This document shows, in pieces, positions 1 through 7,882 of a stretch of DNA of 41,319 nucleotides; within the stretch, counting starts at the first letter, position 1; each line of letters starts with the position of its first letter. This DNA comes from Paenibacillus sp. UNC451MF. Its GTDB lineage: Bacteria; Bacillota; Bacilli; Paenibacillales; NBRC-103111. The stretch spans positions 1 to 41,319 of the forward strand of contig NZ_KK366025.1 of NCBI RefSeq assembly GCF_000686845.1, in the 5' to 3' direction. The position numbers were made by a program, and so were the translations under genes. The notes beneath the pieces were generated by a model. The model searched no databases and was not told the origin of the DNA. It saw only the letters and a list, made by a program, of their open reading frames with translations.

Positions 1-139
1 AGAGGTGACGGACCTTTTCATCTATGAAGGAAAAATCGATGTACTTATCAATCTTGCGGAGCATATGATCAGCTGGAACTAAATCTTCAATGGATACCAG
101 CTCGTAGTTTTGTTGTTTATCTCGATTCGAACGCAGCAT
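1..139 (-). CDS. IS1182-family transposase, N-terminal fragment (runs off the left edge)
   Basis: The frame starts at an ATG whose complement is at 137-139, with AGAAGGTG about 6 nt upstream, and stays open to the window edge, giving 46 residues. The peptide begins MLRSNRDKQQNYELVSIEDL and continues with LVPADHMLRKIDKYIDFSF. This is the usual opening of IS1182-family DDE transposases (the 'LVP.DH.LRKID..IDFSFI' N-terminal domain). The catalytic DDE part lies outside the window, so intactness cannot be judged. It reads leftwards, away from the neighbouring membrane protein gene. Confidence 0.75.
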   Translation of the reverse strand, partial: MLRSNRDKQQNYELVSIEDLVPADHMLRKIDKYIDFSFIDEKVRHL

Positions 140-250
140 ACCCTACACCTTCTGTTATCAATGTTACAATAATTATACCATATTAACGCGGTGCTGTATT
201 GAATTAACTGAACAAAAGAAAAGCTGTCGAGACTTACTTTCTCGACAGCC
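1..250 (-). mobile_element. IS1182-type insertion sequence, one end only (cut by window edge)
   Basis: The transposase start lies about 110 bp inside an apparent element end. Beyond it is a perfect 9-bp inverted repeat, GCTGTCGAG at 223-231 and CTCGACAGC at 241-249. Terminal hairpins built on a CTGTC core are common at the ends of IS1182-family elements, so I place the outer boundary near 250. The other end is outside the window, and the exact terminal base and any target duplication cannot be seen. Confidence 0.55.
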
Positions 251-252
251 TG

Positions 253-276
253 AAAAGCCGTGATACGGCTTTTTTT
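253..276. terminator. Terminator between IS end and the membrane-protein gene
   Basis: An AAAAGCCG / CGGCTTTT stem (253-260 and 266-273) with a 5-nt loop has T-runs on one side and A-runs on the other. It can serve the leftward gene ending at 322. Confidence 0.6.
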
Positions 277-321
277 ATCGAGCAATGCTGGGTTACAACT
301 TGTTCGCCCTATCCTGCTCCT

Positions 322-762
322 CTATTCTCCACCCAGCGGAGTAAAGCTTACTCCATATGCTACCGCAGCTGTCAGAACTGCACTCCAAAATACAATCCCG
401 ATCGTCATCCACAAAAACAGCTTTCGTGGCTCGGCGCTGAACGAAATACCGATTGCTGCTCCCAATGGAGCTCCGGTTATAAGTGGAGACAATAAACCAA
501 GTCCAGCAATGCCATACTTATGCCAAATGCGGGTCATAGTGCCGCCTCTTCCTCCCGATTTGCTTTGAAATCGACGTACTAGCCAATTGCGCAGCGACGA
601 TCCGAAGAAAATAACGACAATTGCACTGGCTATAGAGCCTAATGAGCTCAGGAATGCTGTCATAACAGGATGAAGCTTAAGAGCAAAGCCAAGCGGAATC
701 GCTGCCCATAGTTCCAATATGCCGGTTCCAAGGACTGAAGCCCATGAAAGCAGACTACTCAT
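322..762 (-). CDS. Small membrane protein of the putative small multidrug export family (PF06695-like)
   Basis: A hydrophobic protein of about 146 residues with an N-terminal helix carrying the ELWAAIPLGFAL motif, a second helix around residues 35-55, a basic loop with RNWLVRRFQSKSGGRGG, and two C-terminal helices. The E-[LW]-x-A-I-P-x-G motif followed by a loop and a glycine-rich 'SPLITGAPLGAAIG' segment is typical of the COG2426/PF06695 family, annotated as putative small multidrug export proteins; the real substrate is unknown. GTG (771), ATG (768) and ATG (762) all lie near the start. I chose 762 because TAGGTG sits 7 nt before it. It is monocistronic, ending at the 253-276 hairpin. Confidence 0.75.
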   Translation of the reverse strand: MSSLLSWASVLGTGILELWAAIPLGFALKLHPVMTAFLSSLGSIASAIVVIFFGSSLRNWLVRRFQSKSGGRGGTMTRIWHKYGIAGLGLLSPLITGAPLGAAIGISFSAEPRKLFLWMTIGIVFWSAVLTAAVAYGVSFTPLGGE

Positions 763-920
763 ATCCATCACCTACATTACAAAAAAAATGATAATTCCAA
801 TCCATATCTTTTCCACCTTCCAAGCTGTTCGTAACAGTCTTAGAAAGTACATACGTATCAGCAGGCAAATTGTTACAAGAAAATGATCGTCACTTTTTCG
901 CATCACGGCTTAAAATAGTG

Positions 921-926
921 TACAAT
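921..926 (+). promoter_or_regulatory. Likely -10 box of greA
   Basis: TACAAT lies 51 bp before the greA start. No convincing -35 box is seen at 17 bp, only a T-rich stretch near 895-900, so this is tentative. Confidence 0.35.
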
Positions 927-976
927 GCAATAATGAACATGAATCGAAATTGTATAGGGAATTAGGAGATGCAGGA

Positions 977-1450
977 ATGGCAAACGAAGAAATTATATTA
1001 ACTCCAGATGGTCTGGCCAAATTAGAACAGGAGCTCGAAGAGCTCAAAACAGTAAAACGCAAGGAATTAGCCAGCCGCATTAAAACTGCTATCAGCTATG
1101 GCGATTTAAAGGAGAACAGCGAATACCATTCCGCCAAGGATGAGCAGTCATTCATGGAAACAAGAATTTTAACGATTGAGAAAATGTTAAAAAGAGCTCG
1201 TGTCGTTGATAAAGTAGACACTTCTGCCGTTAATGTAGGCTCAGTAGTCGTTCTGCTGGATATGGAGTTTTCGGAAAAAATTGAATATAGGATCGTAGGC
1301 CCTTCCGAAGCGGAAGTGCTCGAAAACAAAATATCCTATGAAAGTCCTTTGGGCAGTGCGCTTATGGGCAAATCCGTTGGAAACGTTGTCGTAGTCAACG
1401 CTCCAATGGGTGAAATCAAATACGAGCTGTTGGAAATAAGAGCAAATTAG
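977..1450 (+). CDS. greA: Transcription elongation factor GreA
   Basis: A 157-residue protein of normal GreA length. GreA binds the RNA polymerase secondary channel and stimulates cleavage of backtracked RNA. The N-terminal coiled coil covers residues 1-75. Its tip holds the acidic/polar motif GDLKENSEYHSAKDEQ near residues 40-55, equivalent to the D and E residues that coordinate the cleavage Mg2+. The C-terminal FKBP-like domain includes EYRIVGPSEAE. An upstream in-frame TTG at 950 is possible, but TAGGAG 8 nt before the ATG at 977 and the canonical MANEEI start favour 977. The gene stands alone, followed by a terminator. Confidence 0.93.
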   Translation: MANEEIILTPDGLAKLEQELEELKTVKRKELASRIKTAISYGDLKENSEYHSAKDEQSFMETRILTIEKMLKRARVVDKVDTSAVNVGSVVVLLDMEFSEKIEYRIVGPSEAEVLENKISYESPLGSALMGKSVGNVVVVNAPMGEIKYELLEIRAN

Positions 1451-1468
1451 ATTGAAAAATTACTCAAG

Positions 1469-1500
1469 GGGCATGCCTTCACGGCGCATGTCTCTTTTTA
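1469..1500 (+). terminator. greA terminator
   Basis: GGCATGC (1470-1476) pairs with GCATGTC (1486-1492) with one wobble, followed by TCTTTTTATTT. Confidence 0.6.
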
Positions 1501-2523
1501 TTTGATTACCGCCCCACTCGGTCCGAACCAGCCATCCAAATAGTCCCAATGCTCCATTAGCCAGATCATTTCCTCAGCAAAGCGCTTGGGGGGCGCGCTG
1601 AACGCGTCCATCTCCGTTTTTAACCACCAATGGGCCTCGCGGCACCATAATAATTTCAAGGATAACGATAATCTCCCCAGAGGAAACGGGCGTTCCTCTC
1701 TATATCCCCTCAAGAACGCTGCTGTTGGTCCAAGACGAAGCTGCCCTTCATGTAAGGCAGCCGATAAGATCGCTCTTGCCACATCGATTTCCTGATAACC
1801 GAACTGAATCGTATCAAAATCGACAAAACATACATCCCCGTCTGCTCCAACCAGCATATTATCAACCCATAAATCCCAGTGTGCCCAACCAGGCTCCAAA
1901 TGATGGAATATAGATAGATCCAGTTGGGACAGCAGCTGTCCCTGTCGTTCAAGAACACGCTTGAGCCGGGTTTTGGAAGCAGGCAAATCTGCTGCCCTTT
2001 CAAACTGCATCTTCCATTTCTCTTGCATTGTTTCAAGAGTAGGCGTCCAAGGCTCTCCTTCTCCCGGATGACGGGATAGTACACTGTGCATACGTCCGGC
2101 AGCCTGTCCAAATCGGAACATCATCTCTGGATCCAAACGTCCGGCCCCTGCCGGCGTCGTTCCTTCATAATGCTCCATAACCACATAGAAATAACCTGAA
2201 TTCGATTCGAAAATAAATTTTCCGTCCTGGCTTAATATGGCTGGACATACTTTAGCTTGTTCATGCACTATTTGTTGAATAGATAATGATCTGGCGATAG
2301 TTAATCTACATTTTACATCTGTTAACGGATAACGCTTGGGATGATAGCATTTTACGAACAGCTTGCCAGATTGCGTGATTACAATCCATTTCCAATTACG
2401 AAACCCCATATGAACAGCACTATAGCTACGAATCTTTACCTTTAACTCTTGTTCTAGATGTGCGAAAATCTCCTCGCGAATGATAGAATCCTCTAGTGCA
2501 TGAGTTTCAGCTGAAACTGTCAC
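1498..2523 (-). CDS. APH-fold phosphotransferase, function unknown
   Basis: A 341-residue member of the aminoglycoside/choline kinase-like superfamily (PF01636). The catalytic loop is HWDLWVDN (H215, D217, N222 in this numbering) and the Mg2+ site is VDFD (D235). The N-lobe lysine is probably in KLFVKCYHPKRYP. Paenibacillus carries many such kinases, often linked to spores or to small-molecule phosphorylation, so aminoglycoside resistance should not be assumed. The frame opens at 2583, but that start would lie inside the upstream gene's terminator. The GTG at 2523 has AAGGAGA 8 nt before it, so I use that. Confidence 0.75.
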   Translation of the reverse strand: MTVSAETHALEDSIIREEIFAHLEQELKVKIRSYSAVHMGFRNWKWIVITQSGKLFVKCYHPKRYPLTDVKCRLTIARSLSIQQIVHEQAKVCPAILSQDGKFIFESNSGYFYVVMEHYEGTTPAGAGRLDPEMMFRFGQAAGRMHSVLSRHPGEGEPWTPTLETMQEKWKMQFERAADLPASKTRLKRVLERQGQLLSQLDLSIFHHLEPGWAHWDLWVDNMLVGADGDVCFVDFDTIQFGYQEIDVARAILSAALHEGQLRLGPTAAFLRGYREERPFPLGRLSLSLKLLWCREAHWWLKTEMDAFSAPPKRFAEEMIWLMEHWDYLDGWFGPSGAVIK

Positions 2524-2583
2524 TGAACATCTCCTTCTTTCTAATTGCATTATATTCAAGCTTATCGAGCTCTTGTATACCAA

Positions 2584-2616
2584 AAAACCAGACTGCTCTC
2601 ATAGCAGCCTGGTTTC
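2584..2616 (-). terminator. Terminator of the CrtI-like oxidoreductase gene
   Basis: Read leftwards, AAACCAGGCTGCT pairs with AGCAGTCTGGTTT with one bulge, then TTTTTG. It separates the oxidoreductase gene from the downstream kinase gene. Confidence 0.75.
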
Positions 2617-2619
2617 TGT

Positions 2620-4197
2620 TTATTTAGAAAGCAGCTTCTGCGCTACGATGTAGCCTGACCCTCCGTTGATTCCATGTCCCGGCCAAGTCGCAGCTCCGAG
2701 CATGTACAGGTTCGGTATTTCCGTCTGATGACTCGGTTGCGCTTGAAGCGGTCGAAGCAGATAGCTTTGCGCTAAATCATGTGATCCTCCATAAGCATCT
2801 CCAGGTCCAGAGTTGATGTTGAATCGAGCAATTTTATCTGGTGTGACTACATACTTGCCGATTACAGCGCTCGGGATATTCGAAATATGTCTACCTACGA
2901 TAGACAACACACGCTCGGTAAAGCGTTCCGTCAGATCCTCGGTCCAGCTTCCATCACCCACATCGATTTGGCTTGCCGCATCTCCTCGAGGACGGCAAGG
3001 CACCTCGAGTACTTGAATCCGCATAATGGCCTTCCCTTCCGGAGAGCGGGTTGGGTCCAGATTAGTGGAGCAATCCACTGTAAAAGTCGGCTTAGTCGGA
3101 AGTAAGTCAGCCATTCCCTGCGCTATCGCCTGTGTAAATCCATCTAACCCATCAGTCAAATGAGGCTGCCCGACTCTATTGAACCGTGGATCCGGCCATC
3201 TAGGCGGCTCACTCAAAGCAAGGTGGATTTGTACGCAGCCTCGGCCGTAACGGAATCGCTTGGCTTGCTCACGCAAAACAGGACTTACTTTCGTATTAGC
3301 CAAGAGGGAGAGGTACAGCTGATCGGGTCCGGTCGAAGCAACAACTGCTTGCTTAGCATGAAATTCTTCGCCTCCAACCGTACGTACGGCGACAGCGCGA
3401 CCGTGCTCCACCTTAATACGATGAACTTGACTGTTCGTCTGAATTGTACCGCCGTGATCTCGGACGAGCTGCACAAGGGCTCGAGCAAGCATCTCGCTTC
3501 CGCCTTCTGGAATCGGCATGCCTCCTGCCATCAGTGCCATAGCTGTTAGCGGAACCCAAATCCCGCTTCCAACCTCATCTGGAGTACGACCGAGATGTGT
3601 AACCCATGGAGCCAGCATAGAACGCATGACTGGAGAATGAAATGAACTAACCGCTTGACGAGCAGTAGACAACACGGAAGCAGCGAAAGCTGAATAGCCT
3701 GGCCGTCCCTTGTCGTGAAGCAGTTTCTTCAGCGTTGCGGTTGCTTCCGGCGACGTTAAATCCAGATTAAATAATCCAAATACATCTCCAGCATATGGAT
3801 TGAATTCATCAAACATACGGGTCAACGAGGCACCGTCTCCAGGAGAGATAGACTCGGCTTCTTCCACAAACGCCTCCATGGAACGAGGAAATATCCCGGT
3901 CCTTCCGTCTTCCATCGAAACACCCGTCGGCAAGTCCGTATTGATGTAACGTAGTCCTCTGGCTTCCAAATCCTTACCCAGGTCGGCATACGCTGGGCCT
4001 GTCAGCAATAAAGGATGAGCAGCTGCGTAGACATCATGCTTGAAGCCGGGAAGCGTCAGCTCCTCGGTTCTCAGGAAGCCTCCCGGTCGATCGTTCTTTT
4101 CAAGGACCAGCACGCTGCGTCCTGCGCGTGTCAAATAAGCTGCTGCAATCAAAGCGTTATGCCCACTGCCGATCATAATCACATCATAGGTCTTCAA
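2620..4197 (-). CDS. FAD-dependent oxidoreductase, phytoene-desaturase (CrtI)-like
   Basis: A 525-residue flavoprotein. The N-terminus has the Rossmann dinucleotide motif IGSGHNALIAA (residues 9-19), then LVLEKNDRPGG for the ADP-ribose. The C-terminus has NLYMLGAATWPGHGINGGSG, the FAD-closing motif of the CrtI / COG1233 family. Length and layout match carotenoid desaturase/isomerase-like enzymes, but there are no crtM or crtB genes nearby, so the substrate is unknown. The start is TTG at 4197, with AGGGGGG about 9 nt upstream; no better start exists because the dinucleotide motif begins only 8 residues later. It is monocistronic, with a terminator at 2584-2616. Confidence 0.8.
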   Translation of the reverse strand: MKTYDVIMIGSGHNALIAAAYLTRAGRSVLVLEKNDRPGGFLRTEELTLPGFKHDVYAAAHPLLLTGPAYADLGKDLEARGLRYINTDLPTGVSMEDGRTGIFPRSMEAFVEEAESISPGDGASLTRMFDEFNPYAGDVFGLFNLDLTSPEATATLKKLLHDKGRPGYSAFAASVLSTARQAVSSFHSPVMRSMLAPWVTHLGRTPDEVGSGIWVPLTAMALMAGGMPIPEGGSEMLARALVQLVRDHGGTIQTNSQVHRIKVEHGRAVAVRTVGGEEFHAKQAVVASTGPDQLYLSLLANTKVSPVLREQAKRFRYGRGCVQIHLALSEPPRWPDPRFNRVGQPHLTDGLDGFTQAIAQGMADLLPTKPTFTVDCSTNLDPTRSPEGKAIMRIQVLEVPCRPRGDAASQIDVGDGSWTEDLTERFTERVLSIVGRHISNIPSAVIGKYVVTPDKIARFNINSGPGDAYGGSHDLAQSYLLRPLQAQPSHQTEIPNLYMLGAATWPGHGINGGSGYIVAQKLLSK

Positions 4198-4294
4198 TAT
4201 ACGATATCCCCCCTACTCATAGATGTTTTGATTGTAATTCATTCATAGGGAGAGGACTGCTGCATTATGTCGACAGCTTCAAATTTTCATTAAC

Positions 4295-4331
4295 CAAAAA
4301 AAAGAGACCCACATCAACGGGATGCGGGTCT
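4295..4331 (-). terminator. Terminator of the RimJ/L-type acetyltransferase gene
   Basis: Read leftwards, AGACCC (4326-4331) pairs with GGGTCT (4305-4310), followed by an eight-T run. It lies about 135 nt past the stop at 4466; the gap between shows no gene. Confidence 0.7.
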
Positions 4332-4465
4332 AAAGTTATATATTAAAAAGGGGGTCTTGAGTACATTATAGATCGTGTACATTAAATCCAGGTGAAAAAC
4401 ATATTACAAGTTGATTACAAATAAAGACAACTTTGCTTCTGCCTGATTTCAGCAACCGCTTCTCC

Positions 4466-5050
4466 TTACCCCAAATAGCTTTCCAGTCTTAATTTGATTT
4501 GAGGCCATTCTTGATCAACAATGCTGTACACACAGGTGTCGCGTATATAACCGTCGTTCAATATCCGGTGACGTCGCAGCTCCCCCTCTTTGACCGCACC
4601 AAGCCTTTGAATCGCCTGATTGGATCGCACATTTCTCTTATCCGCACAAAATTGCACACGAACGGTGCCCATGGTTTCAAAGCAATGCTTCAAAAGCAAA
4701 TATTTGCACTCTGTATTAATACGTGATCTCCATACGGACGGATGATACCATGTCCATCCGATTTCCACGTTGCGATTCGGTTTGGAAATATTAATCAGCC
4801 TCGTAGAGCCTACTATACTTTGAGTTTCCTGGTCCCATACGACGAAAGGGATCTCCGTTCCTTTTTCCTTTTCAATCAAAGCCTTCTCTATAAAATTACG
4901 TGCATCCTCTGCGGAGTTAATTTTCTCCGGAAGATAAGTCCATATTTCAGGATTTGATGCAGCCCTGTACAAGCCTTCAGCATGCTCTCTATCAAGAGGA
5001 ATCAGTTTAGCGCGAACGCCCACAAGATCAATTGATTGTAAATTCATCAT
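4466..5050 (-). CDS. GNAT acetyltransferase, RimJ/RimL type
   Basis: A 194-residue protein of the Acetyltransf_3 (PF13302) group. It starts with the typical 'LVGVRAKLIPLDREHAEGLY' strand-helix and contains NVEIGWTWYHPSVWRSRINTECK, where this subfamily usually has the acetyl-CoA loop, then 'VQFCADKRNVRSNQAIQRLGAVKEGELRRH', characteristic of RimJ/L-like N-acetyltransferases. The substrate cannot be told from sequence. Two adjacent ATGs (5050 and 5047) follow AAGGAAG, and either could be used. No operon partner. Confidence 0.8.
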   Translation of the reverse strand: MMNLQSIDLVGVRAKLIPLDREHAEGLYRAASNPEIWTYLPEKINSAEDARNFIEKALIEKEKGTEIPFVVWDQETQSIVGSTRLINISKPNRNVEIGWTWYHPSVWRSRINTECKYLLLKHCFETMGTVRVQFCADKRNVRSNQAIQRLGAVKEGELRRHRILNDGYIRDTCVYSIVDQEWPQIKLRLESYLG

Positions 5051-5156
5051 TCCACTTCCTTTTTAGTTTACATTTATGTAAGCATCATATTAATCTACTT
5101 ACTAGATGAATGAAAGAACCGATTTTTTCATTTTTCGATAGTCCATTATTTTTTAA

Positions 5157-5291
5157 AAAATATTGCAATCCCCAACCTTTTCCAACCGAACACAGAATCG
5201 GGAGGAAGCAGAGGATTTGGCCCAAGACATTATGCTTCAGCTCCTTAAATCAATCACTTCATACGTTTGGACTAATGAACGAGCTGGTTGA
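5157..5291 (+). pseudogene. Possible decayed fragment of a sigma-70 family gene
   Basis: In the 390-bp gap 5051-5440, one forward frame from the stop at 5154 to the TGA at 5289-5291 reads ...NREEAEDLAQDIMLQLLKS.... The block EEAEDLAQDI closely resembles sigma factor region 2.2 (the 'A-D/E-D-L-T/A-Q-E/D' core-binding helix). There is no RBS or start codon, and the reading is closed on both sides, so this is a remnant at best. The rest of the gap, apart from the terminator at 5384-5420, shows nothing recognisable; the 84-residue forward frame at 5110-5364 has unlikely composition and no RBS. Confidence 0.35.
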
Positions 5292-5383
5292 CCGCAATAG
5301 GCTTAATCAGCCACTACCACATCAGAAAAAAACAATCACGACACTGATGGGCTTGATTAAATAAGCTTCATTTCCTAAATAAT

Positions 5384-5420
5384 AACAAGCCGGCTCCTCC
5401 TTTTGAGAAGCCGGCTTGTT
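5384..5420 (-). terminator. Strong terminator after the choline-kinase-like gene
   Basis: A perfect 12-bp stem, AACAAGCCGGCT (5384-5395) with AGCCGGCTTGTT (5409-5420), has a 13-nt loop. A-rich sequence on its left gives a weak U-tract for leftward transcripts. Confidence 0.7.
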
Positions 5421-5440
5421 ATATTATAACTATTTCCACA

Positions 5441-6415
5441 CTACTTCTGAATGGTCCGTGCTATTAACTGCTGGAGATCACGGGTGCGATTAGGCGTACT
5501 CTCAGTACAATGGCTCAGCATGTCGCATAAGGCCACGAGATCCTCCAATTTGGATATTAGCTTCCAGTTTTCCTGAAGTTCTTCTCCTTGTTCCTGATAG
5601 GCCCTAATAAAATGCTTTTCAAAAAGGGACCCATCCTCCTCATACCGCAGTATATTGGCGAGATCGACATGCCTTCTCCACGAAAAGGCAAACTCCCAAT
5701 CGAGAACAGCCGAGACGGAATAACCAGCTCGATCCTGCTGCATCAATATATTTAGGCCATTGAAATCCGAATGAACGAGTACCGGCTTGTCCCTAGTTTC
5801 CGACAATATCAAGCTGTTGGCTTGGCAAAATGACCAAAGCCTCCGTGAAAGCTCCTCTCCAAGCCAGCTACAGCACGGGCTCTGGAACAAGATTTGTTCC
5901 ATAATCAGAGCAAACTGCTCACCGCTCATAGGAAGAGGATGATGGATGCATAGATCTTTATCCAAAAAGCCGGCATTCGAAAATTTGTACTTGTGGATTT
6001 TGGCAAGTACACCGCCTACAGAAGACGCTGCTGCAGCAATATCTTCAGTAGTCCCGTGCTTCAGAACATCACGTAGAAGAGTGCCCTCTTTCCATTCCAA
6101 CACACACCAAGGTTTATCCAATATACTACAACTCGTATCCATATGAATATATTCAGCAACCGGTACCGTTTCGTGAACCCATTTGGCTATAGCATTCTCC
6201 TTCTGCAAGACATCTCCGCTTCCATTGAATATCCGCAGCACGTAGGGATTGTCTTTAGACTCGAGAAAGATTTTGTAATTCGAGTTACTTAAACCGACGC
6301 CCAGTCGTTCAGCCGCAACGATCCGTTTGCCTGTAAAAGCCGGATGAATGATTTCATTCAACTGCTCTAAATTTAAAGGAGTTGTCCCCCCAGTCCGTTC
6401 CCAGCCTTCCTTCAT
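5441..6415 (-). CDS. APH/choline-kinase-like phosphotransferase
   Basis: A 324-residue APH-superfamily kinase. The N-lobe contains LGVGLSNSNYKI (glycine-rich nucleotide loop) and YVLRIFNGSG. The catalytic loop is HSDFNGLNIL (H215, D217, N222) and the metal-binding motif is LDWEFAF (D239). The combination 'GLSNSNYK...LDWEFAF' is closer to choline/ethanolamine kinase-like and fructosamine-kinase-like members than to true aminoglycoside kinases. The physiological substrate is unknown. The ATG at 6415 follows GGAG at about 8 nt. It ends at a strong hairpin and is separated from the small gene upstream by about 40 nt, so the two may be cotranscribed. Confidence 0.78.
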   Translation of the reverse strand: MKEGWERTGGTTPLNLEQLNEIIHPAFTGKRIVAAERLGVGLSNSNYKIFLESKDNPYVLRIFNGSGDVLQKENAIAKWVHETVPVAEYIHMDTSCSILDKPWCVLEWKEGTLLRDVLKHGTTEDIAAAASSVGGVLAKIHKYKFSNAGFLDKDLCIHHPLPMSGEQFALIMEQILFQSPCCSWLGEELSRRLWSFCQANSLILSETRDKPVLVHSDFNGLNILMQQDRAGYSVSAVLDWEFAFSWRRHVDLANILRYEEDGSLFEKHFIRAYQEQGEELQENWKLISKLEDLVALCDMLSHCTESTPNRTRDLQQLIARTIQK

Positions 6416-6457
6416 CTTCTCGACTCCTAGTGGTATAATGTTGGAGTATCTCTAACT

Positions 6458-6640
6458 CTAGCTACCTGGATACTCCGCTTTCAATTCTTCAATCGTTTGA
6501 AATCGTTGTGTTTCAAAAACAAACTTTGCCGGCGCTTTATCCGTCTTATCTTTTAGAATATGACCATAGAACTTTCCGTCTTTAGCAAAAACAACCATTG
6601 TTCGACCGGGTTCATTTGCCAGTGGGTATTTCTCAACCAT
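6458..6640 (-). CDS. Small conserved-looking protein, function unknown
   Basis: A 60-residue soluble protein starting MVEKYPLANEPGRTMVVFAK. I do not recognise a family. The alternating charged/hydrophobic pattern suggests a small beta-rich domain. A GTG at 6652 is in frame, but GAGGTG sits about 9 nt before the ATG at 6640, so I prefer the ATG. It lies directly upstream of the choline-kinase-like gene (gap 42 nt) and may share its transcript. Confidence 0.6.
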   Translation of the reverse strand: MVEKYPLANEPGRTMVVFAKDGKFYGHILKDKTDKAPAKFVFETQRFQTIEELKAEYPGS

Positions 6641-6811
6641 GGATACGTTCACCTCGCCATTATTTATTCCTAGTTTCTATATTCTTGAGAACTCTTTCAT
6701 ATCCTCTATTTTCCAATTGGTTTTAGTAGTTTACACATAACAAGATTCTATTCATTCATTCCTTATGGTATTCTGAAAAGGAGATCTTACATAGAAATTT
6801 AGGAGGCAATT

Positions 6812-7822
6812 ATGATTACTTTACAATCCAAAGCCTATGAAGCCCCTTACCAGGGTGAGCCCGCGGTATGGCTGACGTATGGTTCTTATGAAGCTGTTAT
6901 CCTGCCTGCCATTGGAGGCAACTGCATCGCTTTTCGCGACACGGTGAATCAATATCGTTTTTTGCATGAGCCTACACTTTCGGAGATGGAATCTTTTAAA
7001 GCAAAACCCATCATTCACGGCATCCCAGTACTCTTCCCGCCAAACCGGTATGAAGACGGCAAATTCCCATGGAACGGCAAATGTTACGAGTTTCCGGTGA
7101 ACGAGCCTAGTACAGGAAACCATTTACATGGTTTTTTCCATGATATTCCTTGGGCAGTAGAGCAGTTCAGCGCAGATGACTACTCCAGCCGAATAACGCT
7201 TGTTCAGAAAGTCGGTACGGAGCATCCGGTCTATAAATACTTCCCTCATGAATTCTCCATGAAGCTTAGCTACACATTAAATGAAATGGGCTTGCACCAG
7301 CACATTCTCGTCCGCAACGACGGTGCGGAATCGATGCCTTGTCTATTAGCGTTCCACACATCCATTAATGCTCCATTCGCTTCCAATAGCCAAGCTTCGG
7401 ACTATCGTTTCAAGATGACTACAGGACAGCGTTGGGCTCTCAATGAACGCATGCTACCTACAGGACAGTTTCAACCTCTTACTGAGGAGGAAGAGCTTAT
7501 GAAAACTACGGGTCTCTCTCCTTACTTCGAAGCGATGGACAACCATTATACATCACAGCCGCAAAATGGCCGTAACCGTATGGAACTAACGGATACATAT
7601 AATCGTGTCACTCTCGTTTACGACGTAGGTACCTCCTTCAAGCAATGGATGATCTGGAATAATAATGCGACTGAAGGCTTCTTTTGCCCGGAGCCGCAGA
7701 TCAATCTGGTCAACGCTCCTTCGGTTCCACTTCCAGCCGAGCAAACAGGCTTGATCTCTTTGAACCCCGGAGAGATTTGGGAAGAAACTGGACGCTTGTA
7801 CTGTGTTCAACAACAAGAGTAG
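6812..7822 (+). CDS. Aldose 1-epimerase (galactose mutarotase) family protein
   Basis: A 336-residue beta-sandwich enzyme of the GalM / PF01263 superfamily, which interconverts alpha and beta anomers of sugars. Visible family marks are GIPVLFPPNRYEDGKF (residues 70-85; substrate-binding N and R), HLHGFFHD (H104, H106) and LLAFHTSINAPF (H182), plus a late CPEPQINLVNAP segment where the catalytic glutamate is expected. The start is an ATG with TTAGGAGG 5 nt before it. It is a single gene between divergent and convergent neighbours, ending at a hairpin shared with the gerP operon. No sugar kinase or transporter is adjacent, so the natural sugar is unknown. Confidence 0.85.
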   Translation: MITLQSKAYEAPYQGEPAVWLTYGSYEAVILPAIGGNCIAFRDTVNQYRFLHEPTLSEMESFKAKPIIHGIPVLFPPNRYEDGKFPWNGKCYEFPVNEPSTGNHLHGFFHDIPWAVEQFSADDYSSRITLVQKVGTEHPVYKYFPHEFSMKLSYTLNEMGLHQHILVRNDGAESMPCLLAFHTSINAPFASNSQASDYRFKMTTGQRWALNERMLPTGQFQPLTEEEELMKTTGLSPYFEAMDNHYTSQPQNGRNRMELTDTYNRVTLVYDVGTSFKQWMIWNNNATEGFFCPEPQINLVNAPSVPLPAEQTGLISLNPGEIWEETGRLYCVQQQE

Positions 7823-7842
7823 CCTTATATACGAACAAACAA

Positions 7843-7875
7843 AAAGGCAGAAGAACACTACGTTCCTCTGCCTTT
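7843..7875. terminator. Bidirectional terminator (epimerase gene / gerP operon)
   Basis: AAAGGCAGAAGAAC (7843-7856) pairs with GTTCCTCTGCCTTT (7862-7875) with one mismatch. The A and T flanks suit both convergent transcripts. Confidence 0.75.
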
Positions 7876-7882
7876 CTCCCAT

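Noticed and set aside
2620-4197. Carotenoid biosynthesis locus
   Set aside because: Only the CrtI-like oxidoreductase is present; no phytoene or squalene synthase gene is nearby.
5110-5364. 84-residue forward frame
   Set aside because: No ribosome binding site, unlikely composition, and it overlaps the sigma-like remnant in another frame.
1498-6415. Aminoglycoside resistance by the two APH-fold kinases
   Set aside because: The fold is shared by many metabolic and spore kinases; neither shows features specific to a known resistance subfamily and there is no mobile resistance context.
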